Below, one piece after another: positions 1 through 9,886 of a stretch of DNA of 64,000 nt. Source of the stretch: Burkholderia gladioli (GTDB taxonomy: Bacteria; Pseudomonadota; Gammaproteobacteria; Burkholderiales; Burkholderiaceae); assembly GCF_000959725.1 (NCBI RefSeq), contig NZ_CP009323.1, positions 124,001-188,000 of the forward strand, given 5' to 3'. The notes under the pieces are model-generated. The model was not told the origin of the DNA. It worked only from the letters and a program-made list of their open reading frames with translations, and searched no databases. A program made the translations under genes and the position numbers. Every line of letters begins with the position of its first letter. Positions within the stretch are counted from its first letter, which is position 1.

Positions 1-71
1 CGGCCGGTGGCCGGCGAGCGTGTCGCCGCGCGAACCGCGCCCTTTGCCGGCACTTTCCTGCCCGTTGCCAT
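1..71 (-). CDS. Start of a gene running off the left edge, possibly DNA-3-methyladenine glycosylase
   Basis: On the minus strand an ATG at 71 is preceded by a very good ribosome site (AGGAGG, four bases before the start) and opens a frame that stays open to the window edge. Only about 23 Lys/Arg/Ala-rich residues are visible, beginning MATGRKVPAK. It follows the cysS stop by 47 bases on the same strand, so the two are probably co-transcribed. From memory of Burkholderia gene order, the gene after cysS encodes an AlkA-type glycosylase with a basic N-terminus. The visible residues do not prove this. Confidence 0.5.
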   Translation of the reverse strand, partial: MATGRKVPAKGAVRAATRSPATG

Positions 72-118
72 CTTGCCTCCTGCCTGACGAGTCGATCAGC
101 GGAACGGACGACGCGCGA

Positions 119-1513
119 TCAAACGCGACGCCATTCGGTCAACCCGCCCGGTTTGTCTTCGAGCGCGACACCGGCCTCGAGCAAGGCTGCCCGGATCCGG
201 TCTGCTTCGGCATAGTTCTTGGCCTGCTTGGCGGCCACGCGCTCGGCGATGCGTGCTTCGATCGCCTCGCCGTCGAGCGCATCGGCGCCGGCGCCCGTGG
301 CCTGCTGCAGGAAGGCGCGCGCATCGCGGCCGAGCAGGCCCAGCAACGCGCCGAGCTGCTTGAACTGCCGCGCCAGCGCGGCATCGCGGGTGCGATTCAC
401 CTCGCCGGCCAGTTCGAACAGCACCGACACGGCCAGGGCCGTATTGAAATCGTCGTTCATCGCGGCGGCGAAACGCTGCGCGTGCGGCTCGTCGGGATCG
501 AGCGGCGCGCCGTCGGGCGTGACGTCCTTGAGCGCCGTATACAAACGCGTGAGCGCGGCGCGCGCATCGTCGAGATGCACTTCGCTGTAGTTCAGCGGCG
601 AACGATAGTGGGTACGCGCGATGAAGAAGCGCACCACCTCGGCGTCGTACTTCTCCAGCACTTCGCGGATCGTGAAGAAGTTGCCGAGCGATTTCGACAT
701 CTTCTCGCTGTCGACCTGCACGAAGCCGTTGTGCATCCAGGTGTTGACGAAGGTTTCGCCGGTCGCGCCCTCGCTCTGGGCGATCTCGTTCTCGTGATGC
801 GGGAACTGCAGGTCCTGCCCGCCGCCGTGGATGTCGAAATGATTGCCGAGCAGCGTGCAGCCCATCGCCGAGCACTCGATGTGCCAGCCCGGGCGGCCGC
901 GCCCGTACTTCGAATCCCAGCTGGTATCGGCCGGCTCCTCGGGCTTCGCGCGCTTCCACAGCACGAAATCGAGCGGATCCTGCTTGGCGTCGTTGGTCGC
1001 GACGCGCTCGCCGGCGCGCAGGTCGTCGAGCGACTTGCCCGACAGGCGGCCGTAGTTCGCGAACTTGCGCACCGCGTAATTGACGTCGCCGTCCTTGGCC
1101 TGGTAGGCGTAACCGTTTGCCTCGAGGGCCGCGATCATGCCGAGCATCTGCGGGATGTAGTGCGTGGCGCGCGGCTCGTGGTCGGGCCGCTCGACGCCGA
1201 GCGCGTCCAGGTCCTCGTGCATCGCCGCGATGAAGCGGGAGGTCAGCTCGCCGATGGTCTCGCCGTTCTCCACCGCGCGACGGATGATCTTGTCGTCGAT
1301 GTCGGTGATGTTGCGCACGTAGGTCACGCGATAGCCGAGCTGGCGCAACCAGCGCTGCACGATGTCGAACACCACCATCATCCGCGCATGGCCGATGTGG
1401 CAGTAGTCGTAAACCGTGATGCCGCACACGTACATGCGCACTTCGCCGGGCTGACGCGGCACGAAGACTTGCTTGTCACGCGCGAGCGTGTTGTAGATGC
1501 GCAGTGATTCCAT
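119..1513 (-). CDS. cysS: Cysteinyl-tRNA synthetase
   Basis: This class I aminoacyl-tRNA synthetase charges tRNA-Cys in the cytoplasm. The 464-residue length fits the family. The zinc/cysteine-binding Cys30 and the HIGH motif (residues 39-42, in CHIGHAR) are present, and the second ATP-binding motif KMSKS lies near residues 271-275. The frame is open further upstream, but the start at 1513 gives the conserved N-terminus [10 protein letters not shown]; the extra 51 residues upstream look like leader read-through. It is divergent from the TPR-protein gene across about 230 bases and is followed closely by the partial gene at the left edge. Confidence 0.97.
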   Translation of the reverse strand: MESLRIYNTLARDKQVFVPRQPGEVRMYVCGITVYDYCHIGHARMMVVFDIVQRWLRQLGYRVTYVRNITDIDDKIIRRAVENGETIGELTSRFIAAMHEDLDALGVERPDHEPRATHYIPQMLGMIAALEANGYAYQAKDGDVNYAVRKFANYGRLSGKSLDDLRAGERVATNDAKQDPLDFVLWKRAKPEEPADTSWDSKYGRGRPGWHIECSAMGCTLLGNHFDIHGGGQDLQFPHHENEIAQSEGATGETFVNTWMHNGFVQVDSEKMSKSLGNFFTIREVLEKYDAEVVRFFIARTHYRSPLNYSEVHLDDARAALTRLYTALKDVTPDGAPLDPDEPHAQRFAAAMNDDFNTALAVSVLFELAGEVNRTRDAALARQFKQLGALLGLLGRDARAFLQQATGAGADALDGEAIEARIAERVAAKQAKNYAEADRIRAALLEAGVALEDKPGGLTEWRRV

Positions 1514-1743
1514 AGAGAACAAACGAGAGCCGATGAGTGCCGCCCTGGCGAAGGGCGCCTGCGTGTGAATCCGCTCGGAGCACCCGCCGCTGCCCGGCAC
1601 GACGCACCGTCGACATGGAGGCGTCGGTCGGACGACGGGCGAAGCGGTAACGGCCGCGAGAGGCAAAAGACAGTCCGCGGCTCGCCGGAACGCGCGGACG
1701 ATTTGCTAGAATGGCTCGGAGTATAACATTGCGATTTGAGCCT

Positions 1744-2481
1744 ATGAAATCTTCCCGCGGCCGCGCGACGAGCGCTGCGACCCTCCTTGCGACCACCGTC
1801 CTGGGTGTCGTGCTGGCGCTCCCGGCCTGGGCGCAGAAGGCCCCCGCCACCGCCGACGGCACCCCGGAGATCGACGCCTCGATCACCAGCCGCAACTGGT
1901 CGGCGGCCCTCTCGCAGCTCGATGCGCGGATCGCCGCGAACCCGCGCGACGTGCAGGCGCAGTTCAAGCGCGGCACCGTGCTGGCCCGGCTCAATCGCGA
2001 CGACGACGCGATCGCGCAGTTCCTCGCGCTGACCCAGGCCTACCCCGAACTCCCCGAGCCGTACAACAACCTCGCCGCGCTCTATGCCAAGCATGGCCGC
2101 TACGACGACGCGCGCGCGGCGCTGGTCACGGCCACCCAGGCGAACCCCGACTACAGCCTCGCCTACGAGAACCTCGGCGACCTGTACCTGCGCCTGGCCT
2201 CCGAATCCTACAAGCGCGCGCGCTCGCTGGGCCGCACGAGCGGCGCGAGCGCGCAGCGCCTGGCCGACATCGAGCGGATCATCGCGCCGCCAGCCGCCGC
2301 GCAACAGGCAGCGCAGGCCAAGGCCGACAAGCCCGCCGCCGCGAGCCGGGCCGAGGGCGTCTCGGCCGATGCCACCTCGAACCTGTCGACCATCACACCG
2401 CCTCAGCAGTCGAACTTCGAGTTCAACGGCGGCGGCGGCGCGACGCTGGCCACCCCGCCCTACGTCGCGCCCTCGCACTGA
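1744..2481 (+). CDS. Exported tetratricopeptide-repeat protein
   Basis: A 245-residue protein with a clear Sec signal peptide (basic start, hydrophobic core, AWAQ cleavage region near residue 30). Two to three TPR-like helical repeats follow at about residues 45-160 (for example the NNLAALYAKHGRYDDARAAL type). The C-terminal third is Ala/Gln-rich and low in complexity. TPR proteins of this kind act as periplasmic scaffolds, but no partner can be named here. It precedes two cyclophilin genes, so a periplasmic folding role is possible. An upstream in-frame ATG at 1711 would add residues ahead of the signal peptide and is less likely. Confidence 0.85.
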   Translation: MKSSRGRATSAATLLATTVLGVVLALPAWAQKAPATADGTPEIDASITSRNWSAALSQLDARIAANPRDVQAQFKRGTVLARLNRDDDAIAQFLALTQAYPELPEPYNNLAALYAKHGRYDDARAALVTATQANPDYSLAYENLGDLYLRLASESYKRARSLGRTSGASAQRLADIERIIAPPAAAQQAAQAKADKPAAASRAEGVSADATSNLSTITPPQQSNFEFNGGGGATLATPPYVAPSH

Positions 2482-2522
2482 GGCGGCCGGGCCGTCATTT
2501 TTTCATCAACCAGAGGATCGTC

Positions 2523-3098
2523 ATGAAACGTCTGTTGTTGGCGCTCGGCAGCGCCGCCCTCGTCGCGACCGCGCCGGCCCATGCGCAAACGGCCGCCGCG
2601 CATCCCGTCGTGCAGTTCAAGACCACGCAGGGCGACATCCGTGTCGAGCTCTACCCGGAGAAGGCGCCGAAGACGGTGGCGAACTTCCTCGACTACGTGA
2701 AGGCCGGCCAGTACAACGGCACGATCTTCCATCGCGTGATCCCGGGCTTCATGATCCAGGGCGGCGGCTACAAGGCGAACTTCGACGAGAAGCCGACGCG
2801 CGCGCCGATTCCCCTGGAAAGCCGCAACGGCCTGAAGAACCTGACGGGCACCATCGCGATGGCGCGCACCAGCGATCCGAATTCGGCCACGGCCCAGTTC
2901 TTCATCAATACCGTCGATAATTCCAACCTCGACTACCCGAACCCGGACGGCAACGGCTACGCCGTGTTCGGCAAGGTGGTCTCGGGCCTGGATGTCGTGA
3001 AGAAGATCGAGGCGACCCCGACCACCTCGCGCGGCTCGATGCGCGACGTGCCCGAAAAGACGATCACGATCGAATCGGCGAGCGTCGTCGGCAAATAA
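2523..3098 (+). CDS. ppiA: Periplasmic peptidyl-prolyl cis-trans isomerase (cyclophilin)
   Basis: A 191-residue cyclophilin with an N-terminal signal peptide ending near AHAQ (about residue 22), which places it in the periplasm. The fold signatures [13 protein letters not shown] and the [17 protein letters not shown] active-site segment are intact. It catalyses cis-trans isomerisation of Xaa-Pro bonds. It lies 42 bases after the TPR gene and is followed by a paralogue without a signal peptide, the usual periplasmic/cytoplasmic pair. Confidence 0.95.
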   Translation: MKRLLLALGSAALVATAPAHAQTAAAHPVVQFKTTQGDIRVELYPEKAPKTVANFLDYVKAGQYNGTIFHRVIPGFMIQGGGYKANFDEKPTRAPIPLESRNGLKNLTGTIAMARTSDPNSATAQFFINTVDNSNLDYPNPDGNGYAVFGKVVSGLDVVKKIEATPTTSRGSMRDVPEKTITIESASVVGK

Positions 3099-3184
3099 TC
3101 CGGCGCGCCACCAGCGCCCCTCACGCGGCCGCGTCGTCACGACCGGCCGCGTGCCATTTCACCCACCTCAACGAAGGAACCATC

Positions 3185-3676
3185 ATGGTTGAACTGCATA
3201 CGAACCACGGCGTGATCAAGCTCGAACTCGACGCCGCCAAGGCACCGAAGTCGGTGGAGAATTTCCTGAACTACGTGAAGGCCGGCCACTACGACAACAC
3301 GGTGTTCCACCGCGTCATCAACGGCTTCATGATCCAGGGCGGCGGCTTCGAGCCGGGCATGAAGCAGAAGCCGACCGAGGCACCGATCGACAACGAGGCC
3401 AACAACGGCCTGAAGAACGACACCTACACGGTGGCGATGGCACGCACCAACGATCCGCACTCGGCCACCGCGCAGTTCTTCATCAACGTCAACGACAACG
3501 ACTTCCTGAACCACTCGTCGCCGACGCCGCAAGGCTGGGGCTACGCCGTGTTCGGCAAGGTGGTCGAAGGCCAGGACGTGGTCGACGCGATCAAGAAGGT
3601 CAAGACCGGCAGCAAGGGCTTCCACCAGGACGTGCCGGCCGACGACGTGATCATCGAAAAGGCCGTGGTGGTCTGA
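3185..3676 (+). CDS. ppiB: Cytoplasmic peptidyl-prolyl cis-trans isomerase (cyclophilin)
   Basis: A 163-residue cyclophilin, the normal length for PpiB, with no signal peptide. [13 protein letters not shown] and the [10 protein letters not shown] segment match the active site. It starts five bases after a good AAGGAA-like ribosome site. lpxH begins 22 bases after its stop, so the TPR-ppiA-ppiB-lpxH set is likely one transcript ending at the hairpin at 4511. Confidence 0.96.
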   Translation: MVELHTNHGVIKLELDAAKAPKSVENFLNYVKAGHYDNTVFHRVINGFMIQGGGFEPGMKQKPTEAPIDNEANNGLKNDTYTVAMARTNDPHSATAQFFINVNDNDFLNHSSPTPQGWGYAVFGKVVEGQDVVDAIKKVKTGSKGFHQDVPADDVIIEKAVVV

Positions 3677-3698
3677 CGCCGTCGAGGGAGGCACTTCG

Positions 3699-4502
3699 AT
3701 GCTGCAGGAAACACCGCCGCGAAGCGTCTCCGGGGGCGTGCCGGGCGAGCAGGGTCTCGCGCATGCGGCACGCCCGTTTCTGTTCATCTCCGACCTGCAC
3801 CTGAGCGAGGCGATCCCGCGCACCGTCGCCGCGTTCGAGCATTTCGTGCGCGTCACGGCCGACAGCGCCGACTCGGTGTTCATCCTCGGGGACCTGTTCG
3901 AATACTGGGTCGGCGACGACATCCTCGACGACGACCCGTTCGCGCAGCGCATCGCCGCGCTGCTGCACAGCTTCTCGGAGCGAGGCATCGCGCTCTACGT
4001 GATGCACGGCAATCGCGACTTCCTGCTCGGCCGGCGCTTCATGAAGGCCGCGGGCGCGATGCTGGTGCCGGACCCGTCGGTGGTGCTCGCCTTCGGCCGG
4101 CGCATCGTGCTCGCGCACGGCGACGCGCAGTGCACGGCCGATCGCGGCTACCAGTGGTTCCGCGGCTTCGCGCGCAATCGCCTGGCGCAGTGGCTGTTCC
4201 TCGCGCGCTCGCTGCGCTGGCGGCGCGGCCTGGCCGAGCGCATGCGCGCCAGGAGCGAGGCGGGCCGCGACCGGCCGATGCTGCCGCGCTACGACGTCAC
4301 GCGCGAGGGCATCGCCGAGCTGTTCGAGCGCAGCAGCGCCGACACCATGATCCACGGCCATACCCATCGCCCCGCGCGGCACATCGAGCCCGAGGGCACG
4401 CGCTGGGTGCTGCCCGACTGGGATCTCGACCATGGCAGGCCGCGCGGCGGCTACCTGCGCATCGACGCCGAGGGCGTCGCGGCGCTGCCGCTGGAACACT
4501 GA
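3699..4502 (+). CDS. lpxH: UDP-2,3-diacylglucosamine diphosphatase
   Basis: LpxH cleaves UDP-2,3-diacylglucosamine to lipid X in lipid A biosynthesis at the inner face of the cytoplasmic membrane. All metal-binding motifs of the calcineurin-like phosphoesterase fold are visible: SDLHLSE, GDLFEYWVGDD, HGNRD, LAHGD and HGHTH. The 267 residues are slightly more than in enterobacterial LpxH because of an N-terminal extension of about 25 residues. The start could therefore be later, but 3699 follows a GGGAGG ribosome site. Confidence 0.95.
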   Translation: MLQETPPRSVSGGVPGEQGLAHAARPFLFISDLHLSEAIPRTVAAFEHFVRVTADSADSVFILGDLFEYWVGDDILDDDPFAQRIAALLHSFSERGIALYVMHGNRDFLLGRRFMKAAGAMLVPDPSVVLAFGRRIVLAHGDAQCTADRGYQWFRGFARNRLAQWLFLARSLRWRRGLAERMRARSEAGRDRPMLPRYDVTREGIAELFERSSADTMIHGHTHRPARHIEPEGTRWVLPDWDLDHGRPRGGYLRIDAEGVAALPLEH

Positions 4503-4510
4503 AACGACAA

Positions 4511-4534
4511 GGGCGGCCTCTCGGCCGCCCTTTT
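4511..4534 (+). terminator. Rho-independent terminator after lpxH
   Basis: A perfect GC-rich stem (GGGCGGCC / GGCCGCCC, loop TCTC) is followed by TTTT, nine bases after the lpxH stop. It lies between the convergent lpxH and cysE genes and ends the rightward housekeeping transcript. Confidence 0.85.
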
Positions 4535-4563
4535 CCATTGGCGATTCCTTTCTCGATCCGGGC

Positions 4564-5334
4564 TCAGCCCGTGTGCTCGACCGCGCGCCCTTCCAGCGCG
4601 GCCGACAGGCGGCGCAGGTCCAGCCGGCCATCGGCCTGGAGCGCCTCGAAGCGCTCGCCGAGCCGCTCCAGCGCGGCGACGATCTCGTCGACGCGCTGCG
4701 ATTCCTTGGCCGCATGATCGATCAGGCCGTGGATCGCCAGCGACATCGGATCGTCGGCGTTCGGCGTGATGCCGTAGGCGCAGAACGCGGCGCGCTCGGG
4801 CGCGGCGGGCCGGCTCTCGGCCGGCAGCACCACGCGCGCGGGATTGCCGACCGCCGTGCCGCCCGCCGGCACCGGCTTGACCACCACCGCGTTCGAGCCG
4901 ATCTTGGCGCCCTCGCCGATCGTGAAGCCGCCCAGCACCTTGGCGCCCGCGCCGACGATCACGCCGCGCTCGAGCGTGGGATGCCGCTTCGCGCCGCGCG
5001 TGAGCGAGGTGCCGCCGAGCGTCACGCCCTGGTAGATGGTGCAGTCGTCGCCGACCACGGCGGTCTCGCCGATCACCACGCCCATGCCGTGATCGATGAA
5101 CACGCGCCGGCCCAGCGTCGCGCCGGGATGGATCTCGATGCCGGTCATGAAGCGCCCGACCTGCGAGACGAAGCGCCCCGCCCAGCGCTGGCCGCGCCGC
5201 CAGAAGGCGTGCGCGAGCCGATGGAAGACCAGTGCATGGATGCCCGGATAACAGGTGAGCACTTCCCAGGCGCTGCGAGCGGCGGGATCACGCTCGCGGA
5301 TCGTCGCGATGTCTTCTCGAAGTCTCGTGAACAT
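4564..5334 (-). CDS. cysE: Serine O-acetyltransferase
   Basis: CysE acetylates L-serine with acetyl-CoA, the first step of cysteine synthesis. The 256-residue protein has an N-terminal helical part (about residues 1-65) and a left-handed parallel beta-helix of hexapeptide repeats (about 65-190), including [21 protein letters not shown] and IYQGVTLGG, with the catalytic His in the DHGMG segment. The C-terminal tail of about 60 residues is longer than in the short CysE form. It is convergent with lpxH and downstream of trmJ on the same strand. Confidence 0.95.
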   Translation of the reverse strand: MFTRLREDIATIRERDPAARSAWEVLTCYPGIHALVFHRLAHAFWRRGQRWAGRFVSQVGRFMTGIEIHPGATLGRRVFIDHGMGVVIGETAVVGDDCTIYQGVTLGGTSLTRGAKRHPTLERGVIVGAGAKVLGGFTIGEGAKIGSNAVVVKPVPAGGTAVGNPARVVLPAESRPAAPERAAFCAYGITPNADDPMSLAIHGLIDHAAKESQRVDEIVAALERLGERFEALQADGRLDLRRLSAALEGRAVEHTG

Positions 5335-5542
5335 GGTGTGTCGATGACCGGGGAGGGATGTTCTTGCCGCCTGCCGCGCGGCGCTTATGCCTTATCGCCA
5401 TTTGCTTATGACGTGCGACGATTGTAGGGCGACTCGCGCGCGGCTGCTGGCGACGGATTTTGTCCCCATCGGCGCCGGGGGTATTCGCCGGCGCGCATCG
5501 CGGCTCGGCTCGAAGAATCCTCAGGAACGCCAAGCAAGCGCC

Positions 5543-5578
5543 GGGCGCCTGCCGCCGTCAACGGCGGCCTCGGCGCCC
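5543..5578 (-). terminator. Hairpin after trmJ, possible terminator
   Basis: A long, nearly perfect inverted repeat (GGGCGCC-TGCCGCCGT against ACGGCGGCC-TCGGCGCCC, two-base loop) lies just after the trmJ stop and before cysE. It has no clean T-run on the minus strand, so it may act as an attenuator or RNA stabiliser instead of a strong terminator. Confidence 0.5.
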
Positions 5579-5589
5579 GTGCCCGAGGC

Positions 5590-6366
5590 TCAGTGCTCGC
5601 CGCCCGACTTCATCAGGATGTGCTTGGCGACGCCGCGCAGGATGTTGACCTCCTCGCGCTCCAGCCCGGCACGCGAGAACAGCCGCCGCAGCCGCGGCAT
5701 CAGCTTCTTGGGATTGCGCGGATCGAGGAACTCGAGCGCAACCAGCGCCTGCTCCAGATGGGCGAACATCTTCTCGATCTCGTCGGCCTGCGCCAGCGTG
5801 CCGGCCGCGCCGTCGTGGTGCTCGGCGGCCTGGCCCTCCAGCAGCGCCACGCGCAGCTCGTAGGCCAGCACCTGGATCGCCTGCGACAGGTTCAGCGAGC
5901 TGTAATCGGGGTTGGCGGGGATATGCGCGATCGCGCTGCAGCGCTCGACATGCTCGTTCGACAGGCCGACGCGCTCGTTGCCGAACACGAAGGCGATCTC
6001 GCCGCCGTCGAGCTGGCGCCGCGCCTCGCCGGCGGCGGCGCGCGGCGCCAGCCGCGGCGGCCCGTATTCGCGGCTGCGCGCGGTCAGCGCGGCCGACCAG
6101 GACACGCCGGCCAGCGCCTCGTCGAGCGTGGCCACGATGCGGGCGGCGGCCAGCACGTCGTCGGCGCCGCTGGCCATCGCGATCGCCTCCGGGTCGGCCA
6201 GCACCTCGGCCACGCGCGGCGCGACCAGCACCAGTTGCGAGAAGCCCATGGTCTTCAGCGCGCGGGCGGCGGCGCCGACATTGCCGGGATGGCTGGGCTC
6301 GACGAGCACGAAGCGCGCGGCACGGAAGGCTTGCGGCGGGGCGGGGATCGGGGGCGAAATGTCCAA
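5590..6366 (-). CDS. trmJ: tRNA (cytidine/uridine-2'-O-)-methyltransferase, SPOUT family
   Basis: TrmJ 2'-O-methylates position 32 of certain tRNAs. It has the SPOUT fold: an N-terminal [19 protein letters not shown] segment and the C-terminal knot with [14 protein letters not shown] and [16 protein letters not shown]. No ATG occurs near the conserved beginning. TTG at 6366 gives 258 residues, close to the family length, whereas the upstream ATG at 6678 would add about 100 residues of unlikely, Arg-rich sequence. The start is therefore inferred. It is divergent from suhB. Confidence 0.9.
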   Translation of the reverse strand: MDISPPIPAPPQAFRAARFVLVEPSHPGNVGAAARALKTMGFSQLVLVAPRVAEVLADPEAIAMASGADDVLAAARIVATLDEALAGVSWSAALTARSREYGPPRLAPRAAAGEARRQLDGGEIAFVFGNERVGLSNEHVERCSAIAHIPANPDYSSLNLSQAIQVLAYELRVALLEGQAAEHHDGAAGTLAQADEIEKMFAHLEQALVALEFLDPRNPKKLMPRLRRLFSRAGLEREEVNILRGVAKHILMKSGGEH

Positions 6367-6719
6367 CGTCGATGGGTCCGGCTGAGAAAACGGCAAGGAA
6401 ATGGGAAACAAACGGGAAACGAACTGGCGGTATGGTATCGCCAACGCCGTCCCAATCCCACCCGTCCGAACGGCCGGGCCGGCGGCCCCGGGCGCGAGAC
6501 AGTCGGAAAAACGCCGCGACTCGGGTAAAATGCCGCTTTCCGCGCTCGCCGGCCGCCCCGCCTCCCCGTTTTCCGAGGCTGTCCGCCGCCTGGCGCCCCG
6601 TTCTTTGCCAATTCGCGTCTTCCGTCGACGAAACGTCCGTCCGCCTTGCGGCGGGCGCGCTTCGCCGGTTCCAGTCACCTCGTGGCGGCCCCGTGCCGCC
6701 GGCTACAGGATCCAGTTCC
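6367..6719. promoter_or_regulatory. Divergent intergenic region between trmJ and suhB
   Basis: A gap of about 350 bases between divergent genes. It holds two GGGAAAC repeats near 6400-6420 and a short inverted repeat (GGCGGTA...TATCGCC near 6425-6440). No convincing small gene or structured RNA was seen. Promoters for both genes must lie here, but none could be placed with confidence. Confidence 0.35.
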
Positions 6720-7532
6720 ATGCATCCCATGCTCAATATTGCTGTCAAGGCTGCGCGCCGCGCCGGACAGATCATCAACCGCGCCTCGCTCGATCTCGAC
6801 ATGATCGAGATCCGCAAGAAGCAGCAGAACGATTTCGTGACGGAAGTCGACAAGGCCTCGGAAGAGGCCATCATCGATACGCTGAAGACGGCCTACCCCG
6901 ACCACGCGATCCTCGCCGAGGAATCCGGCAAGTCGGACAACGAGTCCGAATTCGTCTGGATCATCGATCCGCTCGACGGCACCACCAACTTCATCCACGG
7001 CTTCCCCTACTACTGCGTCTCGATCGCGCTCGCGCATCGCGGCGTGGTCCAGCAGGCGGTGGTCTACGACCCGAACAACAACGACCTGTTCACGGCCACC
7101 CGCGGCCGCGGCGCCTTCCTGAACGACCGCCGGATCCGCGTCGGCCGCCGCGACCGCCTGTCGGACGCGCTGGTCGGCACGGGCTTCCCGTTCCGCGAGA
7201 AGGACGGCCTCGAGGCCTACACGCGCCTGTTCGTCGAGATGACCCAGGCCTGCACGGGGCTGCGCCGCCCGGGCGCGGCCGCGCTGGACCTGGCCAATGT
7301 CGCCGCGGGCCGCCTGGACGCCTTCTTCGAGCAGGGCATCAGCGCCTGGGACATGGCCGCAGGCAGCCTGCTGATCACCGAGGCCGGCGGCCTGGTCGGC
7401 AACTACCACGGCGACGCCGACTTCCTCGACCGTCATGAGATCGTCGCGGCGAACCCGAAGATCTACGCGCAGATGATCCCGATCCTGAACCGCTACTCGC
7501 GCGTCGGCGGCGAGGCACCGGCCCAGCAGTAA
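6720..7532 (+). CDS. suhB: Inositol-1-monophosphatase / Nus factor SuhB
   Basis: A member of the Mg-dependent inositol monophosphatase family. In bacteria SuhB also assists rRNA transcription antitermination. The 270-residue length fits. Metal-binding motifs are intact: ILAEES, the [12 protein letters not shown] signature and the C-terminal [15 protein letters not shown]. The ATG at 6720 matches the family N-terminus ([16 protein letters not shown]); the frame is open upstream but that sequence is not SuhB-like. Confidence 0.95.
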   Translation: MHPMLNIAVKAARRAGQIINRASLDLDMIEIRKKQQNDFVTEVDKASEEAIIDTLKTAYPDHAILAEESGKSDNESEFVWIIDPLDGTTNFIHGFPYYCVSIALAHRGVVQQAVVYDPNNNDLFTATRGRGAFLNDRRIRVGRRDRLSDALVGTGFPFREKDGLEAYTRLFVEMTQACTGLRRPGAAALDLANVAAGRLDAFFEQGISAWDMAAGSLLITEAGGLVGNYHGDADFLDRHEIVAANPKIYAQMIPILNRYSRVGGEAPAQQ

Positions 7533-7550
7533 GCATCCGCGCCGGGCAGC

Positions 7551-7588
7551 ACGGCCCGCATCCTCCGGGATGCGGGCCGTTGTCGTTT
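7551..7588 (+). terminator. Terminator after suhB
   Basis: A perfect 13-bp stem (7551-7563 with 7568-7580, loop TCCG) is followed by the T-rich TGTCGTTT. It separates suhB from the biuret operon. The rest of the gap to atzF (7589-7810) holds nothing recognisable. Confidence 0.75.
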
Positions 7589-7810
7589 ACGGCCGGCCGC
7601 ATCGACCACGCCGCGCACCAGGATCGGACGTCCGCACCATTTCGGACGCCGCCGCGCACCAGCCGCGTAGCCCGCCGCCGGCGCGATCGAGACGCGGCGC
7701 GCCCGCGCCCGCTCGCCCCTGCCTCCCGCCGAGCCTTGTCCGGCAAGCCTTCCCCGCCTTCTCGCCGATCACGCCGGCGCCCCTGGCACGCAACCTGCAT
7801 CTTGAACGCC

Positions 7811-7826
7811 ATCTTGAATACAAGAT
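7811..7826 (+). promoter_or_regulatory. Palindrome before atzF, candidate GntR operator
   Basis: The 16-base inverted repeat ATCTTG-AATA-CAAGAT ends ten bases before the atzF start. An extra half site, ATCTTGAACG, begins 12 bases earlier at 7799. The core TTGAATACAA resembles the TTGTATACAA-type sites bound by GntR regulators of the FCD subfamily, and such a regulator (16838) ends this operon. Binding here would also cover the translation initiation region. The assignment is inference from form and position. Confidence 0.5.
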
Positions 7827-7836
7827 TGAGTTCCGA

Positions 7837-9867
7837 ATGCCAGACCGACAACGCACCTCGATTACCACCCTGCTCGCCGACTACGCGGCAGGCACGCTGA
7901 CCGTCGCGAACCGGATCGACGCGGCGCTCGCCGCCCTCGAGGCGATGGACCGCCCCGAAGCCTGGATCCACCGCGTCGAACCCGCCGAACTGCATGCTCG
8001 CGCGGCCGAACTCGACGCGCTGCGCGCCGCGCACGGCCCCGCCGTCGTCGAGCGCATGCCGCTGTTCGGCGTGCCCTTCGCCGTCAAGGACAACATCGAC
8101 GTGGCCGGCCTGCCGACCACCGCCGCCTGCCCCGCCTTCGCGAGCACGCCGGCCGAATCGGCCCAGGTGGTCGCGCTGCTGCTGGCCGCCGGCGCGGTGC
8201 TGATCGGCAAGACCAACCTCGACCAGTTCGCCACCGGCCTGGTGGGCGTGCGCTCGCCCTATGGCGCGGTGCGCCAGGTCGACCATCCCGACTACGTCTC
8301 GGGCGGTTCCAGCTCGGGTTCGGCGGTAGCGGTGGCGGGCGGCGCGGTGGCCTTCTCGCTGGGCACCGACACGGCCGGCTCGGGCCGCGTGCCGGCCGGC
8401 TTCAACGGCATCGTCGGGCTCAAGCCGACGCTCGGCCTGCTCAGCAAGCGCGGCGTGGTGCCGGCCTGCCGCACGCTCGATACCGTGTCGATCTTCGCGC
8501 CCGAGGTGGAGGACGCCTGGCGCGTGCTCGGCGTGCTGGCCCGCTTCGACGCGGCCGATCCCTATTCGCGCGCGGTGCCGCCGCTCGGCCTGCCGAACCG
8601 CGCCTGGCGCATCGGCGTGCCGGCCCAGCCCGAATTCTTCGACGACGCGCAGGCCGAGGCCGCCTACATGCAGACGCTGCGTCACCTGGCGGCCGACCTG
8701 CTGGCCGACCCGGTCGCCGTCGACATGGCGCCCTTGAACGCCGTCGCACGCCTGCTCTACGACGGCCCCTGGGTGGCCGAGCGGCGCGCCGCGATCGGCG
8801 GCTTCCTCGACACCGAGCGCGAGGCGATGGACCCGGTGGTGGCCGCGGTGGTGGCGCGCGCCGATGCCTTCAGCGCCGTCGACGCGTTCAACGCCCAATA
8901 CGAACTGGCCGAGCTGCGCCGCGCCGCCGAGGCGATCTTCGCCGAGCTCGACGTGCTGATCGTGCCGAGTGCGCCGACCCATCCGACCATCGACCAGGTG
9001 CGCGCCGATCCGATCGCTGTCAACAGCCGGCTGGGTTACTACACCAACTTCGTCAACCTGCTCGACCTGTGCGCGCTGGCGATCCCCGCCCTGCCGCGCG
9101 CCGACGGCCTGCCGGCCGGCATCACGCTGATCGGCAAGGCGGGCGCCGATCACCAGCTCGCCACGCTCGGCCGCGCGCTGGTGGCGCGGTTGGCTGCGCA
9201 ATCCGGCGCTCGCACGGGCGCGCAAACGGCTGCTCCGTCGCCCTCTTCGGCGGGCGCGTCATCGACCCTGTCATCGGCCCTTTCATCGACTGCTGGATCG
9301 CCGGCTTCATCAGCCTCCCTGCCCGGCTCGCAATCGGGCGCGCGCCCCGCCGATACGTCCGCCAGTCAGCCCTCGACATCCGGCCCGGCAGCCGAACCCC
9401 TGCCGCCGCTGCCCGCCAACGAGCCCACCCTGATCGTCGCCGTGGTCGGCGCGCACCTGCGCGGCCAGCCACTCAACGGCCAGTTGCTCGAAGCCGGTGC
9501 GCGCTTCGTCGAAGCCACCGTCACCAGCGCCGACTATCGCCTCTATGCACTGGCCGGCACCACCCCGCCCAAGCCGGCCCTGGTCCACAGCCCCGGCGAC
9601 GCCGACGGCCGCGCGATCGCGATCGAACTGTGGGAGCTGCCGCTGCGCCTGTTCGGCGGCCTGGTCGCCCAGGTGCCGGCGCCGCTGGGCATCGGCACGG
9701 TGCGCGTGGCCGACGGCAGCGCGGTGAAGGGCTTCATCTGCGAGCCGGCCGCGCTCGCCGCCGGCCGCGCGCTGGACATCACGGCCCACGGCGGCTGGCT
9801 CGCCTACCTGCGCGAGCGCGCCGCGCCGACGAGCGCCGCCACCTCCTCCCTCCCCCTGAACGCCTGA
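7837..9867 (+). CDS. atzF: Allophanate hydrolase
   Basis: AtzF hydrolyses allophanate to ammonia and CO2, the last step of biuret, cyanuric acid and urea-carboxylase pathways. The N-terminal amidase-signature domain (about residues 1-450) carries the Ser-cisSer-Lys triad as Lys84, Ser158 (in GGSSSG) and Ser182 (in TDTAGSGR). The C-terminal domain typical of AtzF spans about 525-660. Between them lies an Ala/Ser/Thr/Pro-rich linker of about 70 residues, which brings the protein to 676 residues instead of the usual 600 or so. The ATG at 7837 is chosen because the amidase N-terminus follows directly. No urea carboxylase gene is nearby, so the substrate probably comes from the biuret hydrolase encoded downstream. 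Confidence 0.93.
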   Translation: MPDRQRTSITTLLADYAAGTLTVANRIDAALAALEAMDRPEAWIHRVEPAELHARAAELDALRAAHGPAVVERMPLFGVPFAVKDNIDVAGLPTTAACPAFASTPAESAQVVALLLAAGAVLIGKTNLDQFATGLVGVRSPYGAVRQVDHPDYVSGGSSSGSAVAVAGGAVAFSLGTDTAGSGRVPAGFNGIVGLKPTLGLLSKRGVVPACRTLDTVSIFAPEVEDAWRVLGVLARFDAADPYSRAVPPLGLPNRAWRIGVPAQPEFFDDAQAEAAYMQTLRHLAADLLADPVAVDMAPLNAVARLLYDGPWVAERRAAIGGFLDTEREAMDPVVAAVVARADAFSAVDAFNAQYELAELRRAAEAIFAELDVLIVPSAPTHPTIDQVRADPIAVNSRLGYYTNFVNLLDLCALAIPALPRADGLPAGITLIGKAGADHQLATLGRALVARLAAQSGARTGAQTAAPSPSSAGASSTLSSALSSTAGSPASSASLPGSQSGARPADTSASQPSTSGPAAEPLPPLPANEPTLIVAVVGAHLRGQPLNGQLLEAGARFVEATVTSADYRLYALAGTTPPKPALVHSPGDADGRAIAIELWELPLRLFGGLVAQVPAPLGIGTVRVADGSAVKGFICEPAALAAGRALDITAHGGWLAYLRERAAPTSAATSSLPLNA

Positions 9868-9886
9868 CGCTGAACGAGAACGCCTC

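Noticed and set aside
20..1507. Long plus-strand open frame (about 495 codons) opposite cysS
   Set aside because: It is the antisense shadow of a certain gene in GC-rich DNA; composition is Arg/Val/Ala/His-rich without motifs.
6367..6678. ATG start of trmJ at 6678
   Set aside because: It would add about 100 non-conserved residues and run into the suhB upstream region; TTG at 6366 fits the family length.
7570..7836. Upstream in-frame start for atzF
   Set aside because: It begins inside the suhB terminator and codes Arg/Pro-rich sequence unlike amidases.
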